Positions 30,972 to 36,516 of a DNA stretch of 36,516 bases are shown in pieces. This DNA comes from a filamentous cyanobacterium CCT1 (GTDB lineage Bacteria; Cyanobacteriota; Cyanobacteriia; Phormidesmidales; Phormidesmidaceae). The stretch's first letter is position 1. Each line of letters begins with the position of its first letter. The position numbers and the translations under genes are program-made. Location: assembly GCA_003017855.1 (NCBI GenBank), contig PYER01000030.1, forward strand, positions 1 to 36,516, read 5' to 3'. The notes under the pieces were generated by a model that was given only the letters and a program-made list of their open reading frames with translations, had not been told where the DNA came from and ran no database searches.

Positions 30972-31079
30972 GAACTGGCGGGCAGAGTGGTTCAGGCAAA
31001 ATCAACCTCAGGCTCCAGGTGCTGTCGTCGATAATGTCGATAATAAAGACGACGGTACTTGCCCAGAGAGAATGTTTGC

Positions 31080-31463
31080 ATGGATATCCTCGACCAAATT
31101 CGTCTCGACTATCAGCACTTCCCTAAGGACCAGAGCTACCACCTGTACGCTGAGAATGTGTACTTTAAAGACCCGCTCAACGAGTTTCGCGGCGTCGGTC
31201 GCTACCGCAGCATGATTGGGCTAATCGATCGGTTGTTTCAGCAAGTCAACCTCGATCTGCACGGTATAGAGTACGCCACTCCCACTCAAATCAACACCCA
31301 CTGGACTCTCAGCTGGGTCGCCCCTGTGCCCTGGCAGCCGCGTATGAGCATTCCTGGGCACAGCGAGCTAGCCCTCGGCGAAGACGGCAAGGTCATTTCC
31401 CATATTGACTACTGGCACTGCTCTCGGCTGGCGGTGCTGGGTCAGCTATTCGGCAAAAAATAG
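31080..31463 (+). CDS. DUF2358 (NTF2-like) protein
   Basis: A 127-residue cytoplasmic protein. The sequence 'DILDQIRLDYQHFPKDQSYH' then 'YAENVYFKDPLNEFRGVGRY' and 'HIDYWHCSRL' matches DUF2358, an NTF2/SnoaL-like cone fold widespread in cyanobacteria and plants; the function is not known. The ATG at 31080 (MDILDQIRL) is preferred; the frame extends back to a TTG at 31059. It follows the ABC ATPase by 108 bp and ends 2 bp from the convergent Uma2 gene. Confidence 0.85.
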   Translation: MDILDQIRLDYQHFPKDQSYHLYAENVYFKDPLNEFRGVGRYRSMIGLIDRLFQQVNLDLHGIEYATPTQINTHWTLSWVAPVPWQPRMSIPGHSELALGEDGKVISHIDYWHCSRLAVLGQLFGKK

Positions 31464-31465
31464 TG

Positions 31466-32263
31466 CTAAATTTCGTCGGGGTCTACCCCAAGTTCGCGCA
31501 GCCGCTGCGCCAGGCGATCGGCTCGCTCTACAGCAGCCTCAGTATCTGTAGACAACCAACGACCACTGGCGTTACACCACCGTAGCCAATGGCCCCATAT
31601 GCCCTCAAACTCTCCTTCCCAAAGGCCCAAACCGATGTCTAAATCGCTCAGCCAAATGGCTACAGGGGATGGAGCAGTAGGTTGCTCCTCATACTGACGC
31701 CCCACTAGTTTGAAGTAGCGCAGACGCTGAGTATATCGACTGTAAACAATATAGTGAGGCACCCGTAAGTAAGTTTCATAGACCTCTAGCTTGCCGGGCA
31801 CTTGCTCCAGATCTATGGGTTCGGCAGCGTCATCATTGTTTACCTGATCGGCGTCTTGGCAAAAACGGCCCAGATCCTCTCGTTCAGTGCGGGGAGATAG
31901 AAACTCTACTACGACTGCCGGAGCAGCACCCTCTTGCCAGACTACGTAGCTACGCCTTAAATCGTGGCCATCGTACAGATGAGGTACGCCGACGGCTAAG
32001 AACCAGTCGGGTCGCTTGTGCCAGAGGGGATGATGCACGTCGTAGTAGAGGTTTAAGTCAGATCCGGTAAACCACTGGTCGCGATTGTAGTCAGCAAGGG
32101 TCAGCGACCGACTTAGCAATTGGGGCTGCAAGTCGTGAAATTCGTCAGGCAAGCCAGGCTCCTCGGGAAATTCGCTGGGGAGGTCGTACATGGTCGGCAG
32201 TGTTTCGCGCGGCGATCGCGGCGGGTCAGTCTGCGCGATGGAATATCCCGTTGGGTAGGTCAT
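31466..32263 (-). CDS. Uma2 family (DUF820) PD-(D/E)XK nuclease-like protein
   Basis: A 265-residue protein. Family signatures are the N-terminal MYDLPSEFPEEPGLPDEFHD, the Asp of HKRPDWFLAVGVP, the Glu of AVVVEFLSPRTERED and the distal Lys region 'GKLEVYETYLRVPHYIVYS', which together form the PD-(D/E)XK nuclease core. A C-terminal coiled tail ('EAAVERADRLAQRLRELGVD') is typical of the long cyanobacterial type. These genes are present in dozens of copies in filamentous cyanobacteria; the biological role is not established, although nuclease activity is predicted. The start at 32263 gives the usual N-terminal extension; Met25 (32191) is an alternative. Confidence 0.9.
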   Translation of the reverse strand: MTYPTGYSIAQTDPPRSPRETLPTMYDLPSEFPEEPGLPDEFHDLQPQLLSRSLTLADYNRDQWFTGSDLNLYYDVHHPLWHKRPDWFLAVGVPHLYDGHDLRRSYVVWQEGAAPAVVVEFLSPRTEREDLGRFCQDADQVNNDDAAEPIDLEQVPGKLEVYETYLRVPHYIVYSRYTQRLRYFKLVGRQYEEQPTAPSPVAIWLSDLDIGLGLWEGEFEGIWGHWLRWCNASGRWLSTDTEAAVERADRLAQRLRELGVDPDEI

Positions 32264-32416
32264 AGCTGGCCGAGGGCGATTAGGTTGCCTCTTATTATAG
32301 AGAGGGTATAGAGACGGTAAAAGCGGCTCCTCCTAGGCAAATCGGGGAGAAGATGGCTAACATTGCTGTCAAAGTCTGTCAAAAGCCGAGATCGATTTGG
32401 GTGGGAGAATACGGAT

Positions 32417-32830
32417 ATGCGAACAATACAAAAGACACTGGCTGGAGCTTGTTTGTTGTTTGGGCTATCCATTTCGCTGCTGGCAACCGTTCAACTCGTC
32501 GACGCTGATGACGATTTAGAAGATCTAGCCGAAACCGGAGTTGCGCTAGTGCTGTTTGGTCTAGCGCCTACGGCCTTGGGCGGCTGGCTGGCATGGAATC
32601 TGCGCCACAGCAACCGGCAAACATTCCAGTCCCTGTCACTACAGCAGGAGCAGATGTTTCTACAGCTGCTGCAAAACCAGGCGGGAGACCTCACCATTAT
32701 TCAGTTTGCAGCGGCAGCACAGCTGCCGATCGAGCAGGCCAAGGCGTTTCTCGATCAAAAAGCTCAGCTGCTCAACGCGACCTTTGAAGTCAAAGATACA
32801 GGCGCGATCGTCTATCGCTTTCCGCTTTGA
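32417..32830 (+). CDS. Small two-helix membrane protein, cyanobacterial, function unknown
   Basis: A 137-residue protein. The ATG at 32417 has a GGGAG site upstream and is preferred over the longer frame from 32363. Two membrane segments are near residues 8-26 ('LAGACLLFGLSISLLATVQL') and 41-60 ('ETGVALVLFGLAPTALGGWL'), joined by an acidic DADDDLEDLAE loop. The C-terminal 70 residues ('LLQNQAGDLTIIQFAAAAQL' onward) look like a small soluble winged-helix-like domain. No known family name comes to mind. Its stop codon TGA (32828-32830) lies inside the dispersed repeat, so the repeat may have set the C-terminus. Confidence 0.7.
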   Translation: MRTIQKTLAGACLLFGLSISLLATVQLVDADDDLEDLAETGVALVLFGLAPTALGGWLAWNLRHSNRQTFQSLSLQQEQMFLQLLQNQAGDLTIIQFAAAAQLPIEQAKAFLDQKAQLLNATFEVKDTGAIVYRFPL

Positions 32831-32924
32831 TACTGAATCCGCCTTAGCTACCCCCGGTTAGGTAGGGGCAAGCGCCGCTTGCCCCTACCTAAGCCGCCTG
32901 TTTAAAGACGGGGTTATGCGATTC
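32826..32924 (-). repeat. Dispersed repeat, copy B (about 100 bp), with a 17-bp perfect hairpin
   Basis: This is the reverse-oriented partner of 4073-4172; the ends GATACTGAATCCGC and GGGGTTATGCGATTC match copy A in inverse. Its core (32858-32892) is a perfect palindrome with 17-bp arms around one base. It begins within the stop codon of the 32417 gene and ends 18 bp before the serS stop, so it lies between two convergent gene ends and could terminate both. Confidence 0.85.
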
Positions 32925-32941
32925 AAACTTGATGTCACACC

Positions 32942-34219
32942 CTAAAGGTACTCGCGCCCCAGGTAGGGTTGTAATACCTCCGGCACCCGTACCGAGCCAT
33001 TGGCTTCCTGGTAGTTTTCTAGAATGGCAGCCATCGTGCGGCCAATGGCCAGACCCGAACCATTCAGGGTGTGCACGTACTGAGTGCCCTTTTGCCCTGC
33101 CACTTTAAAGCGCACGTTGGCACGCCGGGCCTGAAAATCCAGACAGTTCGAGCAGCTCGAGATTTCGCGGTAGCTCTCAGAAGAGGGCATCCACACTTCT
33201 AAGTCGTAGGTTTTACAGCTTGAGAAGCCCAGATCGCCAGTACACAGTTCGAGCACCCGGTAGGGCAACTTAAGCTGTTGCAGAATGTCTTCGGCATCCT
33301 TCACCAATGCCTCTAGGGCGTCGAAGGAGCTGTCGGGGTGGACAAATTTGTACATTTCCACCTTGTTGAACTGGTGGAGTCGAATCAGGCCCCGGGTATC
33401 TTTGCCGTAGCTGCCCGCTTCGCGTCGAAAGCAGGGAGTGTAGGCACAGTAGTGAATGGGAAGCTGCTCATCGCTCAAAATTTCGTCGCGGTGCAGGTTG
33501 GTGAGGGGCACCTCGGCGGTGGGGGTGAGCCACAGGTCGTCGTTACGGCACTGAAAGCTCTCTTCAGCAAATTTGGGCAGCTGGCCCGAGGCGGTCAGCG
33601 CCGCCGAATTGACCAGGTAAGGAGGAATGACCTCGTAGTAGCCTGCTTTGGTATGGCGATCGAGCATGAAGGAAATCAGCGATCGCTCCAGTGCAGCCCC
33701 CACCCCCATCAGGGCCACGAAGCGGCTCTGGGCAATCTTTTCGGCGGCGCGCTTAAAGTCAAGAATGCCAAGGGTTTCGCCAATTTCCCAGTGGGGCTTG
33801 GCGGGCTGCTGAGGCAAATACTCATCGCCCCAGCGGCGCACCTCTACATTTTCGGTTTCGTCTTTGCCGACCGGAGTGGAGTCGCTGGGCAGGTTAGGCA
33901 GCGAGAGCAAAATGGCGTCGATCTCAGCCTTAATCGCTCGCTCCTGAGGTTCTAGGGTTTGCAGCTCGGCCTTGACCTGGTTGCCTTCGTCTTTGAGCGA
34001 GGTGACCTCAGGCCCATTAGGAGCGGCACCAGCTTTAATCGTCTGGCCGACCTGCTTACCGATCTCGTTGCTGCGGGCCTGCAGCTGCGATCGCGCCGTT
34101 TCTAGCTGACGCTGCTGCTGGTCTAGCTCTAGCAGCGGGGTCAAATCGTACTTGCCCCGTTTACCCAGAGCAGACTGCACCTGCTCTGGGTTTTCTCGTA
34201 TTTGCTTTAGATCCAGCAC
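32942..34219 (-). CDS. serS: Seryl-tRNA synthetase
   Basis: A 425-residue class II synthetase. The N-terminal coiled-coil arm (about residues 27-105, with many Gln, Glu and Lys) binds the long variable arm of tRNA-Ser. The catalytic core has motif 2 '[20 protein letters not shown]' and motif 3 [18 protein letters not shown]. The length is normal. It is a single gene between the dispersed repeat and the nfu gene, transcribed leftward. The start is ATG 34219 ([18 protein letters not shown]), as in most bacteria. Confidence 0.97.
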   Translation of the reverse strand: MLDLKQIRENPEQVQSALGKRGKYDLTPLLELDQQQRQLETARSQLQARSNEIGKQVGQTIKAGAAPNGPEVTSLKDEGNQVKAELQTLEPQERAIKAEIDAILLSLPNLPSDSTPVGKDETENVEVRRWGDEYLPQQPAKPHWEIGETLGILDFKRAAEKIAQSRFVALMGVGAALERSLISFMLDRHTKAGYYEVIPPYLVNSAALTASGQLPKFAEESFQCRNDDLWLTPTAEVPLTNLHRDEILSDEQLPIHYCAYTPCFRREAGSYGKDTRGLIRLHQFNKVEMYKFVHPDSSFDALEALVKDAEDILQQLKLPYRVLELCTGDLGFSSCKTYDLEVWMPSSESYREISSCSNCLDFQARRANVRFKVAGQKGTQYVHTLNGSGLAIGRTMAAILENYQEANGSVRVPEVLQPYLGREYL

Positions 34220-34290
34220 AGCAGCCCTCTAAAATCTGGTTCTCTGGCGTCAGGAAAACCCCTTGCCAATAGACCAGAATATCAGCATTC

Positions 34291-34530
34291 CTAAAACACC
34301 TGCTCGATCTCGGCGATTTCAGGAATAAACTCACGCAGACGGCGCTCAATGCCCATGCGCAGCGTCATCGCTGAACTGGGGCAAGAGCCGCAGGCACCCT
34401 GCAGGCGCAGCTTGACAACAGGGCCGTCAATTTCAACCAGTTCCACATTGCCTCCGTCGGCCAGCAGGTAGGGGCGCAGCTCGTCAAGCACTTGCTCAAC
34501 GTTATCTGAAGTCAAAGCCAGGGTTTCCAT
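34291..34530 (-). CDS. nfu: NifU-like C-terminal domain protein (Nfu/CnfU scaffold)
   Basis: A 79-residue protein consisting of the NifU C-terminal domain alone. The CxxC cluster site is CGSCPSS at about 47-50, in the '[20 protein letters not shown]' motif. CnfU proteins hold a transient [2Fe-2S] or [4Fe-4S] cluster and deliver it to targets such as photosystem I components (established for Nfu in cyanobacteria and plastids). The ATG at 34530 and overall length match. It lies 71 bp upstream of serS on the same strand. Confidence 0.95.
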   Translation of the reverse strand: METLALTSDNVEQVLDELRPYLLADGGNVELVEIDGPVVKLRLQGACGSCPSSAMTLRMGIERRLREFIPEIAEIEQVF

Positions 34531-34639
34531 GGGTTATCTCGTCGGTAAAAGTAGTGTTCTAGCTCTATTCTAAGGACTTTACTTTCCTCATTCCTTCTCG
34601 TTAGACCAATACCCAGCATAGACAATATTCCAACCTAAT

Positions 34640-34671
34640 CGGGAGGGTGGCCACAATCGACCACCCTCCCG
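34640..34671 (-). terminator. Terminator-like hairpin after the 47-aa Hlip gene
   Basis: Perfect 11-bp arms CGGGAGGGTGG and CCACCCTCCCG enclose a 10-nt loop. There is no T-run on the leftward strand. It lies 43 bp past the Hlip stop and 110 bp before the nfu start. Confidence 0.5.
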
Positions 34672-34713
34672 CAGCGTTTATTCAGTTTTGACTGCCGTTA
34701 AAGGGTCGATGAA

Positions 34714-34857
34714 CTACATCAGACCGATTTGAGACAGAATGCCCTGACCGGTCAGGAACTCGGTCGCTACACCAATCACGAAGCCCAGCATAGCCAGACG
34801 GCCATTCCAGGTCTCAGCAAAGTTGACAAAGCCGAACTTGGTTTCTTTAGTTTCCAT
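34714..34857 (-). CDS. High-light-inducible protein (Hlip/SCP), 47 aa
   Basis: A 47-residue one-helix chlorophyll-binding protein, shorter than the usual gene-calling limit. The sequence METKETKFGFVNFAETWN, then GRLAMLGFVIGVATEFLTG, has the conserved ExxNxR motif at E15-N18-R20 and the transmembrane helix at about 20-38. It belongs to the short Hlip (HliA/B-like) type. Hlips bind chlorophyll and carotenoids, associate with photosystem II assembly intermediates and dissipate energy in high light. The ribosome binding site TAGGAG lies 9 bp before the ATG. It is the second of two tandem Hlip genes; the spacer of 163 bp holds a palindrome (34902-34918) and a hairpin. Confidence 0.95.
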   Translation of the reverse strand: METKETKFGFVNFAETWNGRLAMLGFVIGVATEFLTGQGILSQIGLM

Positions 34858-34901
34858 GGTGGATATCTCCTAAGTGATTAGAGGGGCGAAAATCAATATC
34901 C

Positions 34902-34918
34902 TGTTACTTAACGTAACA
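34902..34918. promoter_or_regulatory. Palindrome upstream of the 47-aa Hlip gene
   Basis: TGTTAC-N5-GTAACA is a perfect inverted repeat with 6-bp arms, 45 bp before the Hlip start. It resembles an operator. On the gene strand, GTTACGTT resembles half of an HLR1 box, but its partner half is poor. Confidence 0.45.
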
Positions 34919-34987
34919 TAGGTTTTTGGAGCTGTGGGTCTTCAAACGCTAACTTTTTCCGATGCTCACAATTAAATCGTTCAATAG

Positions 34988-35011
34988 CAGGTTGCCTAGG
35001 GCTGCAACCTG
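34988..35011 (-). terminator. Hairpin after the 70-aa Hlip gene
   Basis: Perfect 8-bp arms CAGGTTGC and GCAACCTG around an 8-nt loop, starting 10 bp past the Hlip stop. There is no T-tract, so it may be an attenuator or mRNA-stabilising element between the tandem genes. Confidence 0.4.
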
Positions 35012-35020
35012 AGTTAAAGC

Positions 35021-35233
35021 CTAGAGATTGGTCAGCCAGGTAACAATGCCGTGGCCAGTTGCCGCCTCAAACAGTACCGCAGAGACAAAGCCGATCATGG
35101 CCAGGCGACCGTTCAGCTTTTCGGCATATTCGTTAAAGCCAAACCGCTGGCTGTCATCGACGTAAACCTTGGGCTCAACCGCAAAGTTATTGAGGCGACC
35201 GCCCTCTTCGGTGGTGTAACCGCTAGTAGTCAT
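35021..35233 (-). CDS. High-light-inducible protein (Hlip/SCP), 70 aa
   Basis: A 70-residue Hlip of the long type, with a stretched N-terminus ([20 protein letters not shown]). The motif '[20 protein letters not shown]' has E38, N41 and R43 as pigment ligands, followed by the transmembrane helix to 'AVLFEAATG'. This layout is like HliC/D or ScpB/E; the exact class is uncertain. The ribosome binding site is GGAGAG. The promoter carries an exact HLR1 box, so induction by high light through RpaB is expected. It is upstream of the 47-aa Hlip gene on the same strand. Confidence 0.93.
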   Translation of the reverse strand: MTTSGYTTEEGGRLNNFAVEPKVYVDDSQRFGFNEYAEKLNGRLAMIGFVSAVLFEAATGHGIVTWLTNL

Positions 35234-35266
35234 ATGAGTGCTCTCCGCTTTTGTTTTCTTGTCTTA

Positions 35267-35284
35267 ATTGTAACGCAATGTAAA
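35267..35284 (-). promoter_or_regulatory. HLR1 box (RpaB site) in the Hlip promoter
   Basis: On the gene strand, TTTACATTGCGTTACAAT fits the known consensus (G/T)TTACA(T/A)(T/A)NN(G/T)TTACA(T/A)(T/A) at every defined position. The response regulator RpaB binds such boxes at high-light genes (established). It overlaps the predicted -10, suggesting repression in low light. Confidence 0.85.
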
Positions 35285-35296
35285 GAAATATTGCAA
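35267..35296 (-). promoter_or_regulatory. Predicted promoter of the 70-aa Hlip gene
   Basis: On the minus strand a -35 TTGCAA (35291-35296) and a -10 TACAAT (35267-35272) are 18 bp apart, and the -10 lies 33 bp before the ATG. The HLR1 box covers the -10 and part of the spacer. Confidence 0.55.
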
Positions 35297-35424
35297 ATTT
35301 GTTTACATATTTTCAAGAGTGGGCTCCGCAGTACATTGGCTATACATGCCCTGTTGCCCCAAAAGTAGGGGACTAAACCTCTTTGCAGAGGGGATGGGGT
35401 GCTTACTACTGGTAACAACGGCTG

Positions 35425-36189
35425 ATGACATTAATTGATTTACAAGACAGCACAGTGTTAATTACGGGCGGTTCCCGAGGCATTGGGGAGGCGATCGCCC
35501 GCACCCTGCACCAATCGGGAGCGTCGGTTCTGATCCACTACAGCCAGGGAGAGGCTGAGGCTAACCAGATCGCAGCCGATCTGGGGCATGAGCGTGTTTG
35601 TCTGGTGCAGGCCGACCTGACGGTACCCGGAGCGGCCCCGAGCTTATGGCAACAGGCTTTGAGCTGGAGAGGGCAGATTAACGCTGTGGTCAATAACGCG
35701 GCGACCATGCCTGCCGCCCCCATTAGCGCCGACTGGGCGCAGTGGTCAACAGCCTGGCAGGACACGCTGCAGGTCAACCTGATTGCGATGGCCGATCTGT
35801 GTCGAGAAGCCGTGCGCCACTTTCAATCCCAGGGCGGCGGTACGCTGGTGAACCTGGCCAGCCGGGCGGCATTTCGGGGCGATGGGCCGGAGTTTATGGC
35901 CTATGCGGCTTCAAAGGGCGGTGTGATTGGGCTTACTCGTACAATCGCCAAGGGGTTTGCTCAGGATGGGGTGCGGGCCTACGCGATCGCGCCTGGTTTT
36001 GTCCGTACCGATCGCATTGAGCAGGTGATGGCGGAGCGAGGGGCGGAGTATGTTACCCGCGATATTCCGATGGGTGCTCCGGCGGAGCCGCAGGATATCG
36101 CCAACCTGGTGGCATTTTTGGTGGCGGGGTTAGCGCCCCACGCAACGGGGGCGACGTTTGATATCAACGGCGCGTCCTATTTTCATTGA
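35425..36189 (+). CDS. Short-chain dehydrogenase/reductase (FabG-like SDR)
   Basis: A 254-residue classical SDR. It has the NAD(P) loop TGGSRGIGEAI (about 14-24), the NNAA box (about 92-95), the catalytic Ser in 'LVNLASRAAF' and the YxxxK motif in 'AYAASKGG' (about 157-161). The family includes 3-oxoacyl-ACP reductase (FabG) and many others; sequence alone does not define the substrate. The C-terminal 'GATFDINGASYFH' is an SDR end. It is divergent from the Hlip genes, with 191 bp between starts, and followed by a cluster of palindromes. Confidence 0.88.
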   Translation: MTLIDLQDSTVLITGGSRGIGEAIARTLHQSGASVLIHYSQGEAEANQIAADLGHERVCLVQADLTVPGAAPSLWQQALSWRGQINAVVNNAATMPAAPISADWAQWSTAWQDTLQVNLIAMADLCREAVRHFQSQGGGTLVNLASRAAFRGDGPEFMAYAASKGGVIGLTRTIAKGFAQDGVRAYAIAPGFVRTDRIEQVMAERGAEYVTRDIPMGAPAEPQDIANLVAFLVAGLAPHATGATFDINGASYFH

Positions 36190-36516
36190 GGGTAGGGGCA
36201 AACAGCGTTTGCCCTTCACTGAACATTTGTTTCAAGTTACCGGTAGGGTGGGCAATGCCCACCATTCAACTCAGGTTTTCTCAGCTCAATATTTGGGCAG
36301 CGGCGCACAATTGGGGTCAAAGCCAGAACTGCCGCTGGGGCCATTTCGCTGGCCCCAGACCCCCGTCGACAAGGACGTTCCGTCGTCCTTGACCTCACGG
36401 AAAGGACTGGCCGATCATCGGTTTAAACCTTTGTTCTGCAAAGGAGCCTGTAAGCAACACTTTCCCCTCACCCTACGAGAAGCCGCTCCACACCTACACC
36501 TCCCCACCTCCCTCAC
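36190..36516. other. Palindrome-rich region at the right edge
   Basis: No gene is supported here. The 327 bp contain four inverted repeats: GGGCAAAC/GTTTGCCC (36196-36214), GGTGGGCA/TGCCCACC (36247-36263), CTGGGGCCA/TGGCCCCAG (36335-36358) and CAAGGACG/CGTCCTTG (36370-36391). The first is a third copy of the palindromic core seen in repeats A and B. The final 25 bases are a C-rich CTCCC pattern. The right edge shows no adapter. Confidence 0.65.
36335..36358 (+). terminator. Terminator-like hairpin near the right edge
   Basis: Perfect 9-bp arms CTGGGGCCA and TGGCCCCAG around a TTTCGC loop, without a T-run. It is 146 bp after the SDR stop, so its link to that gene is uncertain. Confidence 0.35.

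Overview
This is a chromosomal segment of a cyanobacterium, most likely a filamentous Leptolyngbya/Nodosilinea-like species (inference). The evidence is the very frequent HIP1 octamer GCGATCGC inside and between genes, two high-light-inducible proteins (Hlips) with an RpaB-type HLR1 box, cyanobacteria-restricted families (DUF3593, DUF2499, DUF2358, a cyanobacterial-type long LptC, CsaB), and an expanded Uma2 nuclease family member. The first 19 bases are the Tn5/Nextera mosaic end, so the left edge is a sequencing adapter and not genome.

Layout. 1-295: adapter, then a truncated secreted peptidoglycan-binding protein (minus). 498-4049: a divergent ADP-ribosylglycohydrolase-like gene and a 7TM-HD phosphohydrolase. 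4050-4938: gene-poor, with a dispersed repeat. 4939-9192: acetyltransferase, two oligopeptide-type ABC permeases, an atypical NodB-like deacetylase and a Cof-type HAD hydrolase. 9193-9933: repeat-rich spacer ending in a possible RNA thermometer. 9934-12654: Hsp20, phosphoribosyltransferase, TenA, CbbY-like phosphatase. 13080-19443: cysteine synthase, signal peptidase I, MetRS, NYN protein, LptC and a second TenA. 19561-21894: DUF3593/DUF2499 pair, CsaB, glutathione peroxidase. 21965-22085: MITE-like element. 22100-25958: PEP-synthase-like protein, ComF-like protein, small conserved protein. 26356-30971: a complete polar amino acid ABC importer (aapJQMP type). 31080-34530: DUF2358, Uma2, small membrane protein, SerRS, Nfu. 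34714-35233: two tandem Hlips. 35425-36189: an SDR, followed by a run of palindromes.

Most genes are core functions (translation, sulfur and thiamine metabolism, envelope biogenesis, nutrient import, light stress) in short operons. I see no phage, CRISPR array, tRNA/rRNA gene, transposase or defence island. The least ordinary content is non-coding: a roughly 100-bp repeat in two opposed copies just after gene ends (4073-4172 and 32826-32924), a 121-bp element with terminal inverted repeats, a nested hairpin ahead of aapJ, a candidate thermometer ahead of hsp20 and an HLR1 box ahead of an Hlip gene. I did not find a convincing new multigene system.
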